Origin: Xestospongia bergquistia
Taxonomy: Eukaryota; Porifera; Demospongiae; Haplosclerida; Petrosiidae
NCBI GenBank assembly: GCA_963965975.1
Contig: OZ014412.1
Span: 16,056,249 to 16,120,248, forward strand
Reading direction: 5' to 3'
Length of the DNA: 64,000 nt
In this document: piece by piece, positions 1-11,520 of the stretch
Numbering within the stretch: the stretch's first letter is position 1
Layout of the letters: every line of letters starts with the position of its first letter
The notes under the pieces: model-generated
The model's input: only the letters and a program-made list of their open reading frames with translations
The model's database searches: none
Told to the model about the DNA's origin: nothing
Position numbers and translations under genes: made by a program

Positions 1-356
1 TCGCAAATGACTAGTACGAATTGATTAACGCTCCTACTCTTGGGTAGTGGTCCAATAATATCCATTGCAATTCCCTTAAAAGGTTCTCCCACAATTGGAA
101 GAGGTATCAGTGGCGCACGTTGTACTCCCTTGTTATTTGACTTCTGACATTGCAGACAACACTTGCAATATTCTTCCACATCCTTGTAGAGAGTAGGCCA
201 ATAGAATCTTTGTAGGATTCTACGTCTCGTTTTCTCCTTATCCATATGACCAGCAAGAGGAATTTCATGGGCTAACTCCATTACTTTCCTCCTACATGCC
301 TTTGGAAGAACCAACTGCTCGACATCCATCTCTCCATCGTCTCTACCTGGTGGTGT
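1..356 (-). pseudogene. Integrase N-terminal part of a Gmr1-like Ty3/gypsy element (cut by window edge)
   Basis: Minus-strand translation gives an H2C2 zinc-binding domain: a His pair in ELAHEIPLAGH, then a CCLQC cysteine pair. It is followed by the start of the rve catalytic core, where MDIIGPLPKS holds the first catalytic Asp. It lies in the same frame as the protease ORF upstream (on the minus strand) and is separated from it by one TAG codon at 357-359. Integrase inserts element cDNA into the host genome. It directly follows protease with no reverse transcriptase between them, which is the Ty1/copia-like domain order known for Gmr1-like Ty3/gypsy elements. RT and RNase H would lie off the left edge. 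I am confident of the integrase identity and moderately confident of the Gmr1 assignment. Confidence 0.85.
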
Positions 357-1280
357 CTACCTTCTATAAAGGAGTCCATCACGATGATAGAATTTAGACG
401 TCGTGAGACTGGGTGATTTATCGGTATATTTATGAATACTGAGTAACAACTTGTCTTGCTCTTGCAACTCCTTTAATGTTGCTGCAGACAATGCCAGTAC
501 ATGTTTATCTGATTTCTCTTCATCTTGTTCCCAATATTGTTGACGGAGCTTTCTTTTATCTCCTCTCGTCAGCTTAACTTTCTCCTTTCCTGGAACAAAA
601 ATATCATTATCAAAACTGTTACTTAGGTTCATCATCTCTTCTTCTGAGTCTTCTCCAGTTGACTCTACTGAGCTTGGCAGTACTCCAGACTCTGCTTCCT
701 TCTCGGCTATAACAGACTCTTCCTCTCTCTGTTGGCGAGCTCGAGCGCGAGTCATTACTACCATAGCATCAACTTGTGTTTTCCCCAATGCTGTCTCTCC
801 AAGCAAATGGGTCAACTCTGGAACATCAGTCCCCAAGAGAACATCAACTGGTAACGTCTCCGATACAGCCGCCTCAATGCTGATTGGATGTCCGTCTACT
901 TTAATCTCCACGAGGGGATATAGAACCGTGTCTCCATGAGCACACCTAATAGTTACTGCATCTCCCTCCACAATCTTGTCCTGTGGTACAAGGTCCTTGT
1001 GCACCATGGTCTGTGAACAACCAGTGTCCAGGACAACCTTTTCGACCCTCCGTCCCTCTACTAGACCAGATTTGTAGACGTCTCTTTTGACAAGTCTTCT
1101 CCCAGCTGGCCTTACGTGGCTCGAACCACAGAATAATGCCGCCGATGGACATTTTAATGCAACGTGGCCCCTCTGTCCACATTTATAACATCTGATAATA
1201 TTTTTACCTGTCTTATCCTCATTCTTTTGTGGGGTCTCGCCTGCCTCTTCTGTTTTCCGTCCTTTCCGGCAGTCCTTCAC
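357..1280 (-). pseudogene. Nucleocapsid zinc knuckle plus aspartic protease segment of the retrotransposon polyprotein
   Basis: This 307-residue open stretch shares the frame of the gag ORF to its right. Near residues 31-45 it has a complete CCHC knuckle, CYKCGQRGHVALKC, which binds element RNA. A retropepsin-like active site follows at about residues 84-90 (LDTGCSQT), with a matching second half in VDVLLGTDV. The protease would cleave the polyprotein. An acidic, low-complexity linker follows, then HRDGLLYRR, the usual lead-in to an H2C2 integrase. The reading ends in TAG at 357-359, where a Trp codon could have stood. The ATG used to open this stretch is probably not a real start, since the polyprotein frame continues from gag. 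Confidence 0.85.
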
Positions 1281-1292
1281 TAGATGACCATG

Positions 1293-2129
1293 TTACCGAC
1301 ACGTATGGCAATGCCATGGTCCGTCATTCCTCCTGTCCAGGTCCGACTCACGTTTTCTGAACTGTTCATACTCGTCAGCAAGCTCTCCTGCCTGCAGACA
1401 TGTCTTGGGTTTCTTCTCACTAACCCACACTCGCACATCTCTTGGAACAGCATTCAAGAACTGCTCCAGACAAATCACTTCAGCCATCTCTTCAACTGTG
1501 TGACACTCCCACATCCACTTTGCTTGAAGCTTGCCTATTCTCATGGCTAATTCCCTGTTCGTCTCATCACTCCTACGAACAGTTGCTCGAAATTTCCGGC
1601 GATACACTTCAACGTTAAGATCGTACCTTGTAAAGATGGCTGTCTTGATCGACTCGTAACTTTCAGCATCTATTGTCGCCATAGCTGCAAATGCCAACTG
1701 AACCTTTCCCATCAATTGTGGTGCCAGATACTGCGACCAATGCTCCTCTTCTATTTGATGAGCTCTCATGATCCTCTCAAATGTCATCAAATATGCTTCG
1801 ATGTCATCCTTCTCTTTTAGAGGGACCATTTTTACTTCTAGACTTCCTGATGTCCTCGATGATGTCGTTTGAGCCCCTCTAGCAATCTGCACTAGTGATT
1901 CCATTTGCTCCTTCATCATATCCATCTTTGTTTGGACTTCCTTTTCTCTCTGAGCACGCTCGGCAGCAATTTCTTCCTCATGTTTACGCCGATCGTCCAT
2001 TAACGTCTGTAAAATCTTCTTAAAACTTTCAGCTGACATTTCTTTATGTTGCTTGTAGCTACGTCCCGAGCGAGTTGTCATATAACCTGCAAATAAGCGT
2101 GGAAAGTCAAATGTTTGTTCAACGATCAA
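1293..2129 (-). pseudogene. Gag (SCAN-like capsid) of a Gmr1-like LTR retrotransposon
   Basis: The product is the structural protein that assembles the intracellular particle. It is about 278 residues long. The likely initiator is the internal Met of MTTRSGRSYK, residue 17 of the ORF. A charged coiled-coil-like stretch rich in Glu/Lys/Arg covers about residues 30-85. A capsid region follows whose second half (LEQFLNAVPRDVRVWV, then a helix with DEYEQF) closely resembles the SCAN domain, which is established as derived from Gmr1-like capsids. The frame is cut by TAA at 1293-1295, in the middle of a first zinc knuckle: CHTC lies before the stop and HGHLVKDC after it. A one-base change from CAA would explain the stop. 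No frameshift separates gag from protease. Confidence 0.85.
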
Positions 2130-2130
2130 A

Positions 2131-2148
2131 ATCCCGCAGCTGCCACCA
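2131..2148 (-). other. Putative primer binding site of the retrotransposon
   Basis: On the minus strand TGGTGGCAGCTGCGGGAT starts two bases inside the presumed LTR end and precedes gag. A leading TGG matches the complement of a tRNA CCA tail, as expected for a PBS. I could not identify the tRNA. Confidence 0.5.
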
Positions 2149-2150
2149 AA

Positions 2151-2520
2151 TGTGAAGGATTAGATAGAAGAGGTCTGGTGCTACACAAGCACAGTTAGTA
2201 ACCAAGTTGACAGGGTAATTTTAATATCACAAAAAGACTAATTTATTACAAAAAGAACAGAGTTTAAATAGTGTACAACACAAAGAACAGTGTAAATGAA
2301 AAAGTAACACTAGTGAAAACTAGCGCTAAGAAATATATATCAACACACTTAACATAAATTACAAGAACAATAGAGGTGCAAGTAACATCTATTAACAACA
2401 ATTGCTAATGAATGACACAATAAAGTTGTCAGTAACAGTTATTAACAATAATCCAAATAATATACTAAACACTTATATATCATACACAATAATAACTAAC
2501 ACAACAATGAGTCCATCACA
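2151..2520 (-). repeat. Putative 5' LTR (about 370 bp)
   Basis: On the minus strand the segment starts TGTGATGGAC and ends CCTTCACA, giving TGTGA...TCACA termini. Its 3' end abuts the putative primer binding site and gag follows at the expected distance. A TATTTAAA-like box lies inside. The 5' edge is inferred from the termini alone, because the partner LTR is outside the window. Confidence 0.5.
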
Positions 2521-3012
2521 GTAATGTTTATGTTAGCCTGCCAAACTGAAAATCATTAGTTTTATTACAGTAGCATTGTTACATCTTGCAAACTTAATCT
2601 ATAGCTAATTGAAAAAAAATATTAACAACAAGCAATCTTTATTGTTCTTAAGGCAGTCATTAAGTGTCTAGCACAACTGTTTAATAAGACATGGTAAAGA
2701 AACTAAAAGGCATGGTGACAGTCAGCTTTCTTTTAATAGTGTTTTTTATTGAACCTAGTTAGTTCCAGTGGTAAGCATGAATGTTGTGCATGTTCATTGC
2801 TCTTTTGTAGTTGTTGCTAACACAAATGTAATGTTGCCAATGGCAACAGCCAATAAACACTTAATTATTTCACAGTTGACAATGAACAAAACTGTAATTG
2901 CAATTTTTATTATTCAGAAATAGTGAAATACAAAAATAATACTATATAATAACTGGCTGAACTCGGTATTAATAATTCATGCACAATAAATTACAGCATA
3001 TGTTTTTTGTAG
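2521..3012. other. AT-rich stretch, no gene recognised
   Basis: No convincing ORF, RNA gene or repeat boundary was seen. The right end carries an AG acceptor-like site (TTTTTTGTAG) just before the exon at 3013, so part of this may be intron. Confidence 0.4.
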
Positions 3013-3876
3013 GTCGACAAGCGTATGGTGCTGGATCTGTTGAACGACATCAAAAGGTGGAAGGAGGTGAAAACAACTGCAGAGCCACCACAGACATCTT
3101 CACCTTCACCAACTTCTATGAGTATAGTACCTCGACCAGTTAGCCCTATTAGTACTAGTACTAATACTGACACTTCCTCAACAGTTCCCATTCATACATC
3201 ACACGCATCCATCCCCTCAAGCACCGTCACCATCTCCACACACACAACTCTCACCTCCACACACACAATACCACCCACACCCATTGGCCCATCAACATAC
3301 ATCATTAACATAAACCAACCTCAACCCTTACAACAGCAAGAGTCAATCACTTCTGAAGGTATAAACAGCATGGTTGATAAGAAAGTACAAGCTTTGCGCA
3401 GCGAATTCGATGCATCCAAAAAAGAACTGGAAGAAACTTACGATGCTAAAATCAAGGCTATGAAGGAAGAATTTCAGCAAAAATTTGAGCAACAAAGCGC
3501 TGAAGTGTTAGAGTTAAGAGCTATAGTTGAAGCACAAGCTGAACAACTGCGTTTAGCAGCTAGGGTGACAACAGTCAATGAACGTAGGAACTGGAGGGAT
3601 CGATGTTGCACTTTACTCTCAGTAAATAAACCAGAAGACAAAGTATTGACGAGATACAAATGCTTTTGTCAAGAATGTGATTGGAAATCACATAAGACTC
3701 TGCCTGTTAGAGCAGAAGAGGAAGGCAATCCACAAAGTGGAAGTAGACAAGAAAGGTTGGAAGGAGCCACAATAAATGCCTATATTTTGCATGTAAAGCG
3801 CAAACATAATGTAGACCTGAGACAAATTGAATCAGGGCATGATCAGTACATGCCTGTACTGGAGTCCTCCTCCTAG
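3013..3876 (+). CDS. Exon for an unrecognised coiled-coil protein with a Cys/His-rich C-terminus
   Basis: The first ATG is at 3025, but the open frame begins at an acceptor-like TTTTTTGTAG ending at 3012, so this is probably a terminal exon. From the ATG it encodes 283 residues. Residues 20-105 are Ser/Thr/Pro-rich and likely disordered. Residues about 115-190 are Glu/Lys/Gln-rich with heptad-like spacing (KKVQALRSEFDASKKELEE), so probably a coiled coil. Residues about 200-270 hold several Cys (RCC, CFCQEC) and a His pair in ILHVKRKH, compatible with an atypical CCHH zinc-binding fold. I do not recognise the family. The stop lies only 17 bp before the inverted end of the large foldback element, so any 3' UTR would run into it. 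It could be a host gene or the ORF of an unknown element. Confidence 0.5.
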   Translation, partial: VDKRMVLDLLNDIKRWKEVKTTAEPPQTSSPSPTSMSIVPRPVSPISTSTNTDTSSTVPIHTSHASIPSSTVTISTHTTLTSTHTIPPTPIGPSTYIININQPQPLQQQESITSEGINSMVDKKVQALRSEFDASKKELEETYDAKIKAMKEEFQQKFEQQSAEVLELRAIVEAQAEQLRLAARVTTVNERRNWRDRCCTLLSVNKPEDKVLTRYKCFCQECDWKSHKTLPVRAEEEGNPQSGSRQERLEGATINAYILHVKRKHNVDLRQIESGHDQYMPVLESSS

Positions 3877-4373
3877 AGGTGCAACTATAGCCCTAAGATT
3901 ATTAAACAAAAAACAAATGCTAACTCAAAACTAGAGATGTGAATTGCACAGAATTTAGTTTACAAAAGCCATCATTTCGTATGTCCACGTACCCCAGTAT
4001 AACACGGTAGGCAGAGAGGCCCCACCTTCGATCTAAATTAAAATCTTTCTCTTCGCTATGACGACAACACTCTGACACTTTCTCTTAGTTGATTCTACTG
4101 ACTCACTTCACTTATGTAAGGTAATAACACGTTAGTTTTGTCTATTGTATTAGTAATTTAATTGTTGTGCCTATGGCTTAATTTACTTTAAAGTGTCAAA
4201 CTTTTGATCATAGTATATATTTTTCAAGCAAAATGAACTAATGTATACTTGTGTATATCAGTGTTATTGATAGATTAGACAGGTTAATATGTTGCCCTCT
4301 TCAATATTGCTGTTATTATTACAAGAAACATGAACCCATAGTCCACAACAGTCATATTCAATCCAAGGTATGT

Positions 4374-6278
4374 GAACATCATGAGTATTGTCTTCATCTT
4401 GCCAACATACACCACATACTTTAATATTTATGTTCATCTATTTTGACTTTGCTTTCTCCTGTTCATCCATTGTTGGTTTTGCCCAATGTTTTATGTTTAT
4501 GAACTACAAACCATTTTCGTTAGTTATAGTTAGTTTTGTCCAATGTTTTTATGTTTATTTAGTACAAACTGTTTTCGTTAGTTATAGTTAGCTTTGTCTA
4601 ATGTTTTTATGTTTATTTAGTACAAACTGTTTTCGTTAGTTAAGGTTCGTTTTGTCCAATGTTTTATGGTTATGAACTACAAACAGTTTGTTAGTTACTA
4701 TTGTCCAATGTTTTCTTGTTGTTTCCTTCTTTTTCTTGGTCGAGAAAAGTCTAGTTTGTTTGGAATGTTTAGAATTAGCTGTGAGATTTATTGTAGGCCT
4801 GAAATTTTTTTTGTTTTTGGAATAACTATGTTTCAATTCAAGTACTAAAATACCTGATTGGATATGTTCTAGTGTTGTTTTAGTTTGATATGTTCTAGTG
4901 TTGTTTTAGTTTAACTATAACTAAAATGCTTTTGGTTAGGAGTTTTTTGGTTTTAGTTAACTAGCTATAACTGACTAAAATGAAATCTTAACTTCTCACA
5001 ACTAACTATAACTAACTAAAACTGTTTGTAGTTCTTTAAATGACAAACTATAACTAACTTAAACTGTTTGTAGTTCTTCAATACTAATTATAACAAAGTA
5101 AATTATTTTCATGCCTGAACTAACTAAAGTAAATGACTCATTTTCTAAGACCTTAGAAATGTTTACTGTTTAGAACATTTCTTTGAAAGTTACTGATGCA
5201 AATGTATTAACTCTAGCTAGCTTCTTTGACATTTCTGTAGCTTTAATTGATTTATTCACTCTGGGTACTGATTTCTTACTCTTTGAAATAGCTTCATTGC
5301 AAGCCCTACATTCGTTGAACTTTGATACCACTAATTGTAATGTATGTGGAAAACAAGATAAACGCTTGTAACTTTCATAGGAAAATGCAAGATCAAAATC
5401 AGTTTCTCTCTCTTCAAACTCTTCCTTTCCCGTCATCACATCAACTTCATCAAAATACATTTTTGCTCGTCATCACCTTCATTTTCATCATTTTCAATCT
5501 CATGGTCAGATTGGTCACCACTACCTATACTTTTCATTATCACTTGAGCTTTCAACAACAGAACTTTCAATTTCTTCATTGTCTTGAATGTCTACACATG
5601 TTTGTTGGAATGCTTTATTCGTGTTACTTCCATTGTCAGACAAAACTTTGCCATCGACTTCTTTTGGAACACCCCATTCTCTTATTATGTCACAAAGAAT
5701 AGTTTATGCTGTATGAGAATCAAAAATATTTCTTACAGCTAAAGCTGTTTGTCTCCGATTCTTTGCAAAAAAATGTCATTCCTTTTTTAGTCCAGATATC
5801 ACAACTGACGTGCTAAACTGATTTGCTGCCTGATGTTACTCTTCACTTTAGCTACAACTTCAAATATCTCCTCTCTAATTTTACTTCTTCCTGGTAAGGT
5901 GTAAAGAATTCTCTAAAAAGTTTTCAGGAAGGCTGTATGGAACACTTGCTCATGTTAGTTTTGCATCACTAACTTTCAAAGAAATGTGCTAAACAGTAAA
6001 CACTTCTAAGGTCTTAGAAAAGGAGTTATTTTATTTTTTTTAGTTATTTTAGTTAGTTGAGGTATGAAAATATGAAGTTTGAAGGCATGACATTTAACTA
6101 AAACTAATACACTTTTAGTTAGGATGTTTTTGGTTTTAGTTAACTAACTATAACAAACTAAAATATAATCTTAATTTCTAAAAACCAACAATGGATAAAC
6201 AGAAGAAAGCAAAGTCAAAAATGATAAACACATACATTCAAGTATGTTGGCAAGACGAAGACTATACTCATGATGTTC
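4374..6278. mobile_element. hAT-derived foldback unit, copy 1
   Basis: Inverted arms start at GAACATCATGAGTAT (4374) and end with the complementary ATACTCATGATGTTC (6278). A second inner inverted pair flanks the core: 5130-5200 matches the complement of about 5960-6030, including TTTACTGTTTAG and TTTCTTTGAAAGTTA. The arms are rich in short GTTAGTTATAGTTAG-type repeats. The core carries remnants of a hAT transposase on the minus strand. Confidence 0.6.
5170..5730 (-). pseudogene. hAT transposase fragment, copy 1
   Basis: Reading the minus strand from the right, a segment near 5620-5720 gives REWGVPKEVDGKVLSDNGSN, the catalytic-core Asp region of hAT transposases (DNGSN). An acidic stretch follows. 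In another frame (5170-5460) RLSCFPHTLQLVVSKF matches the C-x2-HTLQL motif typical of hAT/ZBED proteins. Order and spacing suit a hAT core, but the frame changes, stops intervene, and the N-terminal zinc finger and C-terminal dimerisation domain are missing. It is non-functional. Confidence 0.75.
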
Positions 6279-6569
6279 AGATACACTGCTGTACCTAGTA
6301 CTCTGAAAGTATTCTGAATTATTTTTGTATGCATGACTGAGAATTATATGGATGTTTAAGGACCGTGGCTACTTAGTGACGGTAGGTTCAAAATATCTAG
6401 GGTAAGATTACTATAACCGTTTTAAAGACTGACTTTTAATGAAAGTTACAGTGCCTTTTATACTGAAGCCATCCTTATCTTCACTTCCTATTTAAGAGCT
6501 GAAATAAGTTTCTGAATCAGCATTGTCTCGTTCTGACGAACTTGTGTCTTAACTAAACGAGGCAAATCC

Positions 6570-9500
6570 TTTACGTTAGTTATAGTTAGTTTTGCCCAAT
6601 GTTTTTATGTTTAATTAGTACAAACCCTTTTCATTAGATATAGTTAGTTTTGTCCAAACCTTTTTGTTAGTTATAGTTAGTTTTGTCCAATGTTTTTATG
6701 TTTATTTATTACAAACCCTTTTTGTTAGTAATAGTTAGTTTTGTCCAATGTTTTTGTTTATTTAGTACAAACCCTTTTCGTTAGTTATAGTTAGTTTTTG
6801 TCCAATGTTTTTATGTTTATTTATTACAAACCCTTTTCGTTAGTTATAGTTAGTTTTCCGATGTTTTTATGTTTATTTAGTACAAACGCTTTTTGTTAGT
6901 TATAGTTAGTTTTGTCCAATGTTTTTATGTTTATTTTGTACAAACTGTTTTCGTTAGTTATAGTTAGTTTTTGTCCAATGTTTTTGTTTATTTAGTACAA
7001 ACCCTTTTCGTTAGTTATAGTTAGTTTTCCAATGTTTTTATGTTTAATTAGTACAAACCCTTTTCATTAGATATAGTTAGTTTTGTCCAAACCTTTTTGT
7101 TAGTTATAGTTAGTTTTGTCCAATGTTTTTGTTTATTTAGTACAAACCTTTTTCGTTAGTTATAGTTAGTTTTTGTCCAATGTTTTTGTTTATTTATTAC
7201 AAACTTCGTTAGTTATAGTTAGTTTTCCAATGTTTTTATGTTTATTTAGTACAAACCCTTTTCGTTAGTTATAGTTAGTTTTGTCCAATGTTTTTATGTT
7301 TATTTATTACAAACCCTTTTCGTTAGTTATAGTTAGTTTTGTCCAATGTTTTTATGTTTATTTAGTACAAACCCTTTTCGTTAGTTATAGTTAGTTTTCC
7401 GATGTTTTTATGTTTATTTAGTACAAACCCTTTTTGTTAGTTATAGTTAGTTTTGTCCAATGTTTTTATGTTTATTTTGTACAAACTGTTTTCGTTAGTT
7501 ATAGTTAGTTTTTGTCCAATGTTTTTGTTTATTTAGTACAAACCCTTTTCGTTAGTTATAGTTAGTTTTCCAATGTTTTTATGTTTAATTAGTACAAACC
7601 CTTTTCATTAGATATAGTTAGTTTTGTCCAAACCTTTTCGTTAGTTATAGTTAGTTTTTGTCCAATGTTTTTGTTTATTTATTACAAACTTCGTTAGTTC
7701 TAGTTAGTTTTCCAATGTTTTTATGTTTATTTAGTACAAACCCTTTTCGTTAGTTATAGTTAGTTTTGTCCAATGTTTTTATGTTTATTTATTACAAACC
7801 CTTTTCGTTAGTTATAGTTAGTTTTGTCCAATGTTTTTATGTTTATTTAGTACAAACCCTTTTCGTTAGTTATAGTTAGTTTTCCGATGTTTTTATGTTT
7901 ATTTAGTACAAACCCTTTTTGTTAGTTATAGTTAGTTTTGTCCAATGTTTTTATGTTTATTTTGTACAAACTGTTTTCGTTAGTTATAGTTAGTTTTTGT
8001 CCAATGTTTTTGTTTATTTATTACAAACCCTTTTCGTTAGTTATAGTTAGTTTTCCAATGTTTTTATGTTTAATTAGTACAAACCCTTTTCATTAGATAT
8101 AGTTAGTTTTGTCCAAACCTTTTTGTTAGTTATAGTTAGTTTTGTCCAATGTTTTTATGTTTATTTATTACAAACCCTTTTTGTTAGTAATAGTTAGTTT
8201 TTGTCCAATGTTTTTGTTTATTTATTACAAACTTCGTTAGTTATAGTTAGTTTTCCAATGTTTTTATGTTTATTTAGTACAAACCCTTTTCGTTAGTTAT
8301 AGTTAGTTTTGTCCAATGTTTTTATGTTTATTTATTACAAACCCTTTTCGTTAGTTATAGTTAGTTTTGTCCAATGTTTTTATGTTTATTTAGTACAAAC
8401 CCTTTTCGTTGTTATAGTTAGTTTTCCGATGTTTTTATGTTTATTTAGTACAAACCCTTTTTGTTAGTTATAGTTAGTTTTGTCCAATGTTTTTATGTTT
8501 ATTTTGTACAAACTGTTTTCGTTAGTTATAGTTAGTTTTTGTCCAATGTTTTTGTTTATTTAGTACAAACCCTTTTCGTTAGTTATAGTTAGTTTTCCAA
8601 TGTTTTTATGTTTAATTAGTACAAACCCTTTTCATTAGATATAGTTAGTTTTGTCCAAACCTTTTCGTTAGTTATAGTTAGTTTTTGTCCAATGTTTTTG
8701 TTTATTTATTACAAACTTCGTTAGTTCTAGTTAGTTTTCCAATGTTTTTATGTTTATTTAGTACAAACCCTTTTCGTTAGTTATAGTTAGTTTTGTCCAA
8801 TGTTTTTATGTTTATTTATTACAAACCCTTTTCGTTAGTTATAGTTAGTTTTGTCCAATGTTTTTATGTTTATTTAGTACAAACCCTTTTCGTTAGTTAT
8901 AGTTAGTTTTCCGATGTTTTTATGTTTATTTAGTACAAACCCTTTTTGTTAGTTATAGTTAGTTTTGTCCAATGTTTTTATGTTTATTTTGTACAAACTG
9001 TTTTCGTTAGTTATAGTTAGTTTTTGTCCAATGTTTTTGTTTATTTATTACAAACCCTTTTCGTTAGTTATAGTTAGTTTTCCAATGTTTTTATGTTTAA
9101 TTAGTACAAACCCTTTTCATTAGATATAGTTAGTTTTGTCCAAACCTTTTTGTTAGTTATAGTTAGTTTTGTCCAATGTTTTTATGTTTATTTATTACAA
9201 ACCCTTTTTGTTAGTAATAGTTAGTTTTTGTCCAATGTTTTTGTTTATTTATTGCAAACCCTTTTCGTTAGTTCTAGTTAGTTTTCCAATGTTTTTATGT
9301 TTATTTAGTACAAACCCTTTTCGTTAGTTATAGTTAGTTTTGTCCAATGTTTTTATGTTTATTTATTACAAACCCTTTTCGTTAGTTATAGTTAGTTTTG
9401 TCCAATGTTTTTATGTTTATTTAGTACAAACCCTTTTCGTTAGTTATAGTTAGTTTTCCAATGTTTTTATGTTTATTTAGTACAAACCCTTTTTGTTAGT

Positions 9501-9600
9501 TATAGTTAGTTTTGTCCAATGTTTTTATGTTTATTTTGTACAAACTGTTTTCGTTAGTTATAGTTAGTTTTGTCTAATGTTTTTATGTTTATTTAGTACA
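6570..9600. repeat. 58-bp minisatellite with higher-order structure
   Basis: About 50 tandem copies of a unit near 58 bp long, with core GTTAGTTATAGTTAGTTTTG then TCCAATGTTTTTATG. Copies differ by small indels. A marker variant with TTATTTTGTACAAACTG recurs at 6931, 7472, 7958, 8499, 8984 and 9531, spaced alternately about 541 and 486 bp. The array is therefore built from a roughly 1027-bp compound unit. A few units also precede copy 1 (4500-4640). No coding capacity is seen. Confidence 0.9.
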
Positions 9601-11520
9601 AACTGTTTTCGTTAGTTAAGGTTCGTTTTGTCCAATGTTTTATGGTTATGAACTACAAACAGTTTGTTAGTTACTATTGTCCAATTTTTTCTTGTTGTTT
9701 CCTTCTTTTTCTTGGTCGAGAAAAGTCTAGTTTGTTTGGAATGTTTAGAATTAGCTGTGAGATTTATTGTAGGCCTGAAATTTTTTTTGTTTTTGGAATA
9801 ACTATGTTTCAATTCAAGTACTAAAATACCTGATTGGATATGTTCTAGTGTTGTTTTAGTTTGATATATTCTAGTGTTGTTTTAGTTTAACTATAACTAA
9901 AATGCTTTTGGTTAGGAGTTTTTTGGTTTTAGTTAACTAGCTATAACTGACTAAAATGAAATCTTAACTTCTCACAACTAACTATAACTAACTAAAACTG
10001 TTTGTAGTTCTTTAAATGACAAACTATAACTAACTTAAACTGTTTGTAGTTCTTCAATACTAATTATAACAAAGTAAATTATTTTCATGCCTGAACTAAC
10101 TAAAGTAAATGACTCATTTTCTAAGACCTTAGAAATGTTTACTGTTTAGAACATTTCTTTGAAAGTTACTGATGCAAATGTATTAACTCTAGCTAGCTTC
10201 TTTGACATTTCTGTAGCTTTAATTGATTTATTCACTCTGGGTACTGATTTCTTACTCTTTGAAATAGCTTCATTGCAAGCCCTACATTCGTTGAACTTTG
10301 ATACCACTAATTGTAATGTATGTGGAAAACAAGATAAACGCTTGTAACTTTCATAGGAAAATGCAAGATCAAAATCAGTTTCTCTCTCTTCAAACTCTTC
10401 CTTTCCCGTCATCACATCAACTTCATCAAAATACATTTTTGCTCGTCATCACCTTCATTTTCATCATTCTCAATCTCATGGTCAGATTGGTCACCACTAC
10501 CTATACTTTTCATTATCACTTGAGCTTTCAACAACAGAGCTTTCAATTTCTTCATTGAATGTCTACACATGTTTGTTGGAATGCTTTATTCGTGTTACTT
10601 CCATTGTCAGACAAAACTTTGCCAATGACTTCTTTTGGAACACCCCATTCTCTTATTATGTCACAAAAAATAGTTTATGCTGTATGAGAATCAAAAATAT
10701 TTCTTACAGCTAAAGCTGTTTGTCTCCGATTCTTTGCAAAAGAATGTCATTCCTTTTTTAGTCCAGATATCACAACTGACGTGCTAAACTGATTTGCTGC
10801 CTGATGTTACTCTTCACTTTAGCTACAACTTCAAATATCTCCTCTCTAATTTTACTTCTTCCTGGTAAGGTGTAAAGAATTCTCTAAAAAGTTTTCAGGA
10901 AGGCTGTATGGAACACTTGCTCATGTTAGTTTTGCATCACTAACTTTCAAAGAAATGTGCTAAACAGTAAACACTTCTAAGGTCTTAGAAAAGGAGTTAT
11001 TTTATTTTTTTTAGTTATTTTAGTTAGTTGAGGTATGAAAATATGAAGTTTGAAGGCATGACATTTAACTAAAACTAATACACTTTTAGTTAGGATGTTT
11101 TTGGTTTTAGTTAACTAACTATAACAAACTAAAATATAATCTTAATTTCTAAAAACCAACAATGGATAAACAGAAGAAAGCAAAGTCAAAAATGATAAAC
11201 ACATACATTCAAGTATGTTGGCAAGACGAAGACTATACTCATGATGTTCAGATACACTGCTGTACCTAGTACTCTGAAAGTATTCTGAATTATTTTTGTA
11301 TGCATGACTGAGAATTATATGGATGTTTAAGGACCGTGGCTACTTAGTGACGGTAGGTTCAAAATATCTAGGGTAAGATTACTATAACCGTTTTAAAGAC
11401 TGACTTTTAATGAAAGTTACAGTGCCTTTTATACTGAAGCCATCCTTATCTTCACTTCCTATTGAAGACCTGAAATAAATTTCTGAATCAGCATTGTCTC
11501 GTTCTGACGAAGTTGTGTCT
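9552..11520. repeat. hAT-derived foldback unit, copy 2 (direct duplicate at +4976 bp)
   Basis: The segment matches 4576-6544 almost base for base, including all stops and frame breaks. Differences are few, for example a short deletion near 10555. Past about 11525 it continues into sequence that copy 1 lacks because copy 1 enters the minisatellite there. Confidence 0.9.
10146..10706 (-). pseudogene. hAT transposase fragment, copy 2
   Basis: Same HTLQLVV and DNGSN remnants as copy 1, with the same frame disruptions, so the transposase was already dead when the block was duplicated. A small deletion near 10555 distinguishes it. Confidence 0.75.

Noticed and set aside
946-1182. Minus-strand 78-residue ORF
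   Set aside because: Shadow of the protease frame on the same strand; no domain.
4388-4848. Small ORFs in the left foldback arm and their copies at 9612-9824
   Set aside because: They come from GTTAGTTATAG-type repeats and have no coding signal beyond the duplication itself.
6570-9600. CRISPR-like regular spacing
   Set aside because: The units are contiguous repeats without unique spacers, in a eukaryotic foldback element.
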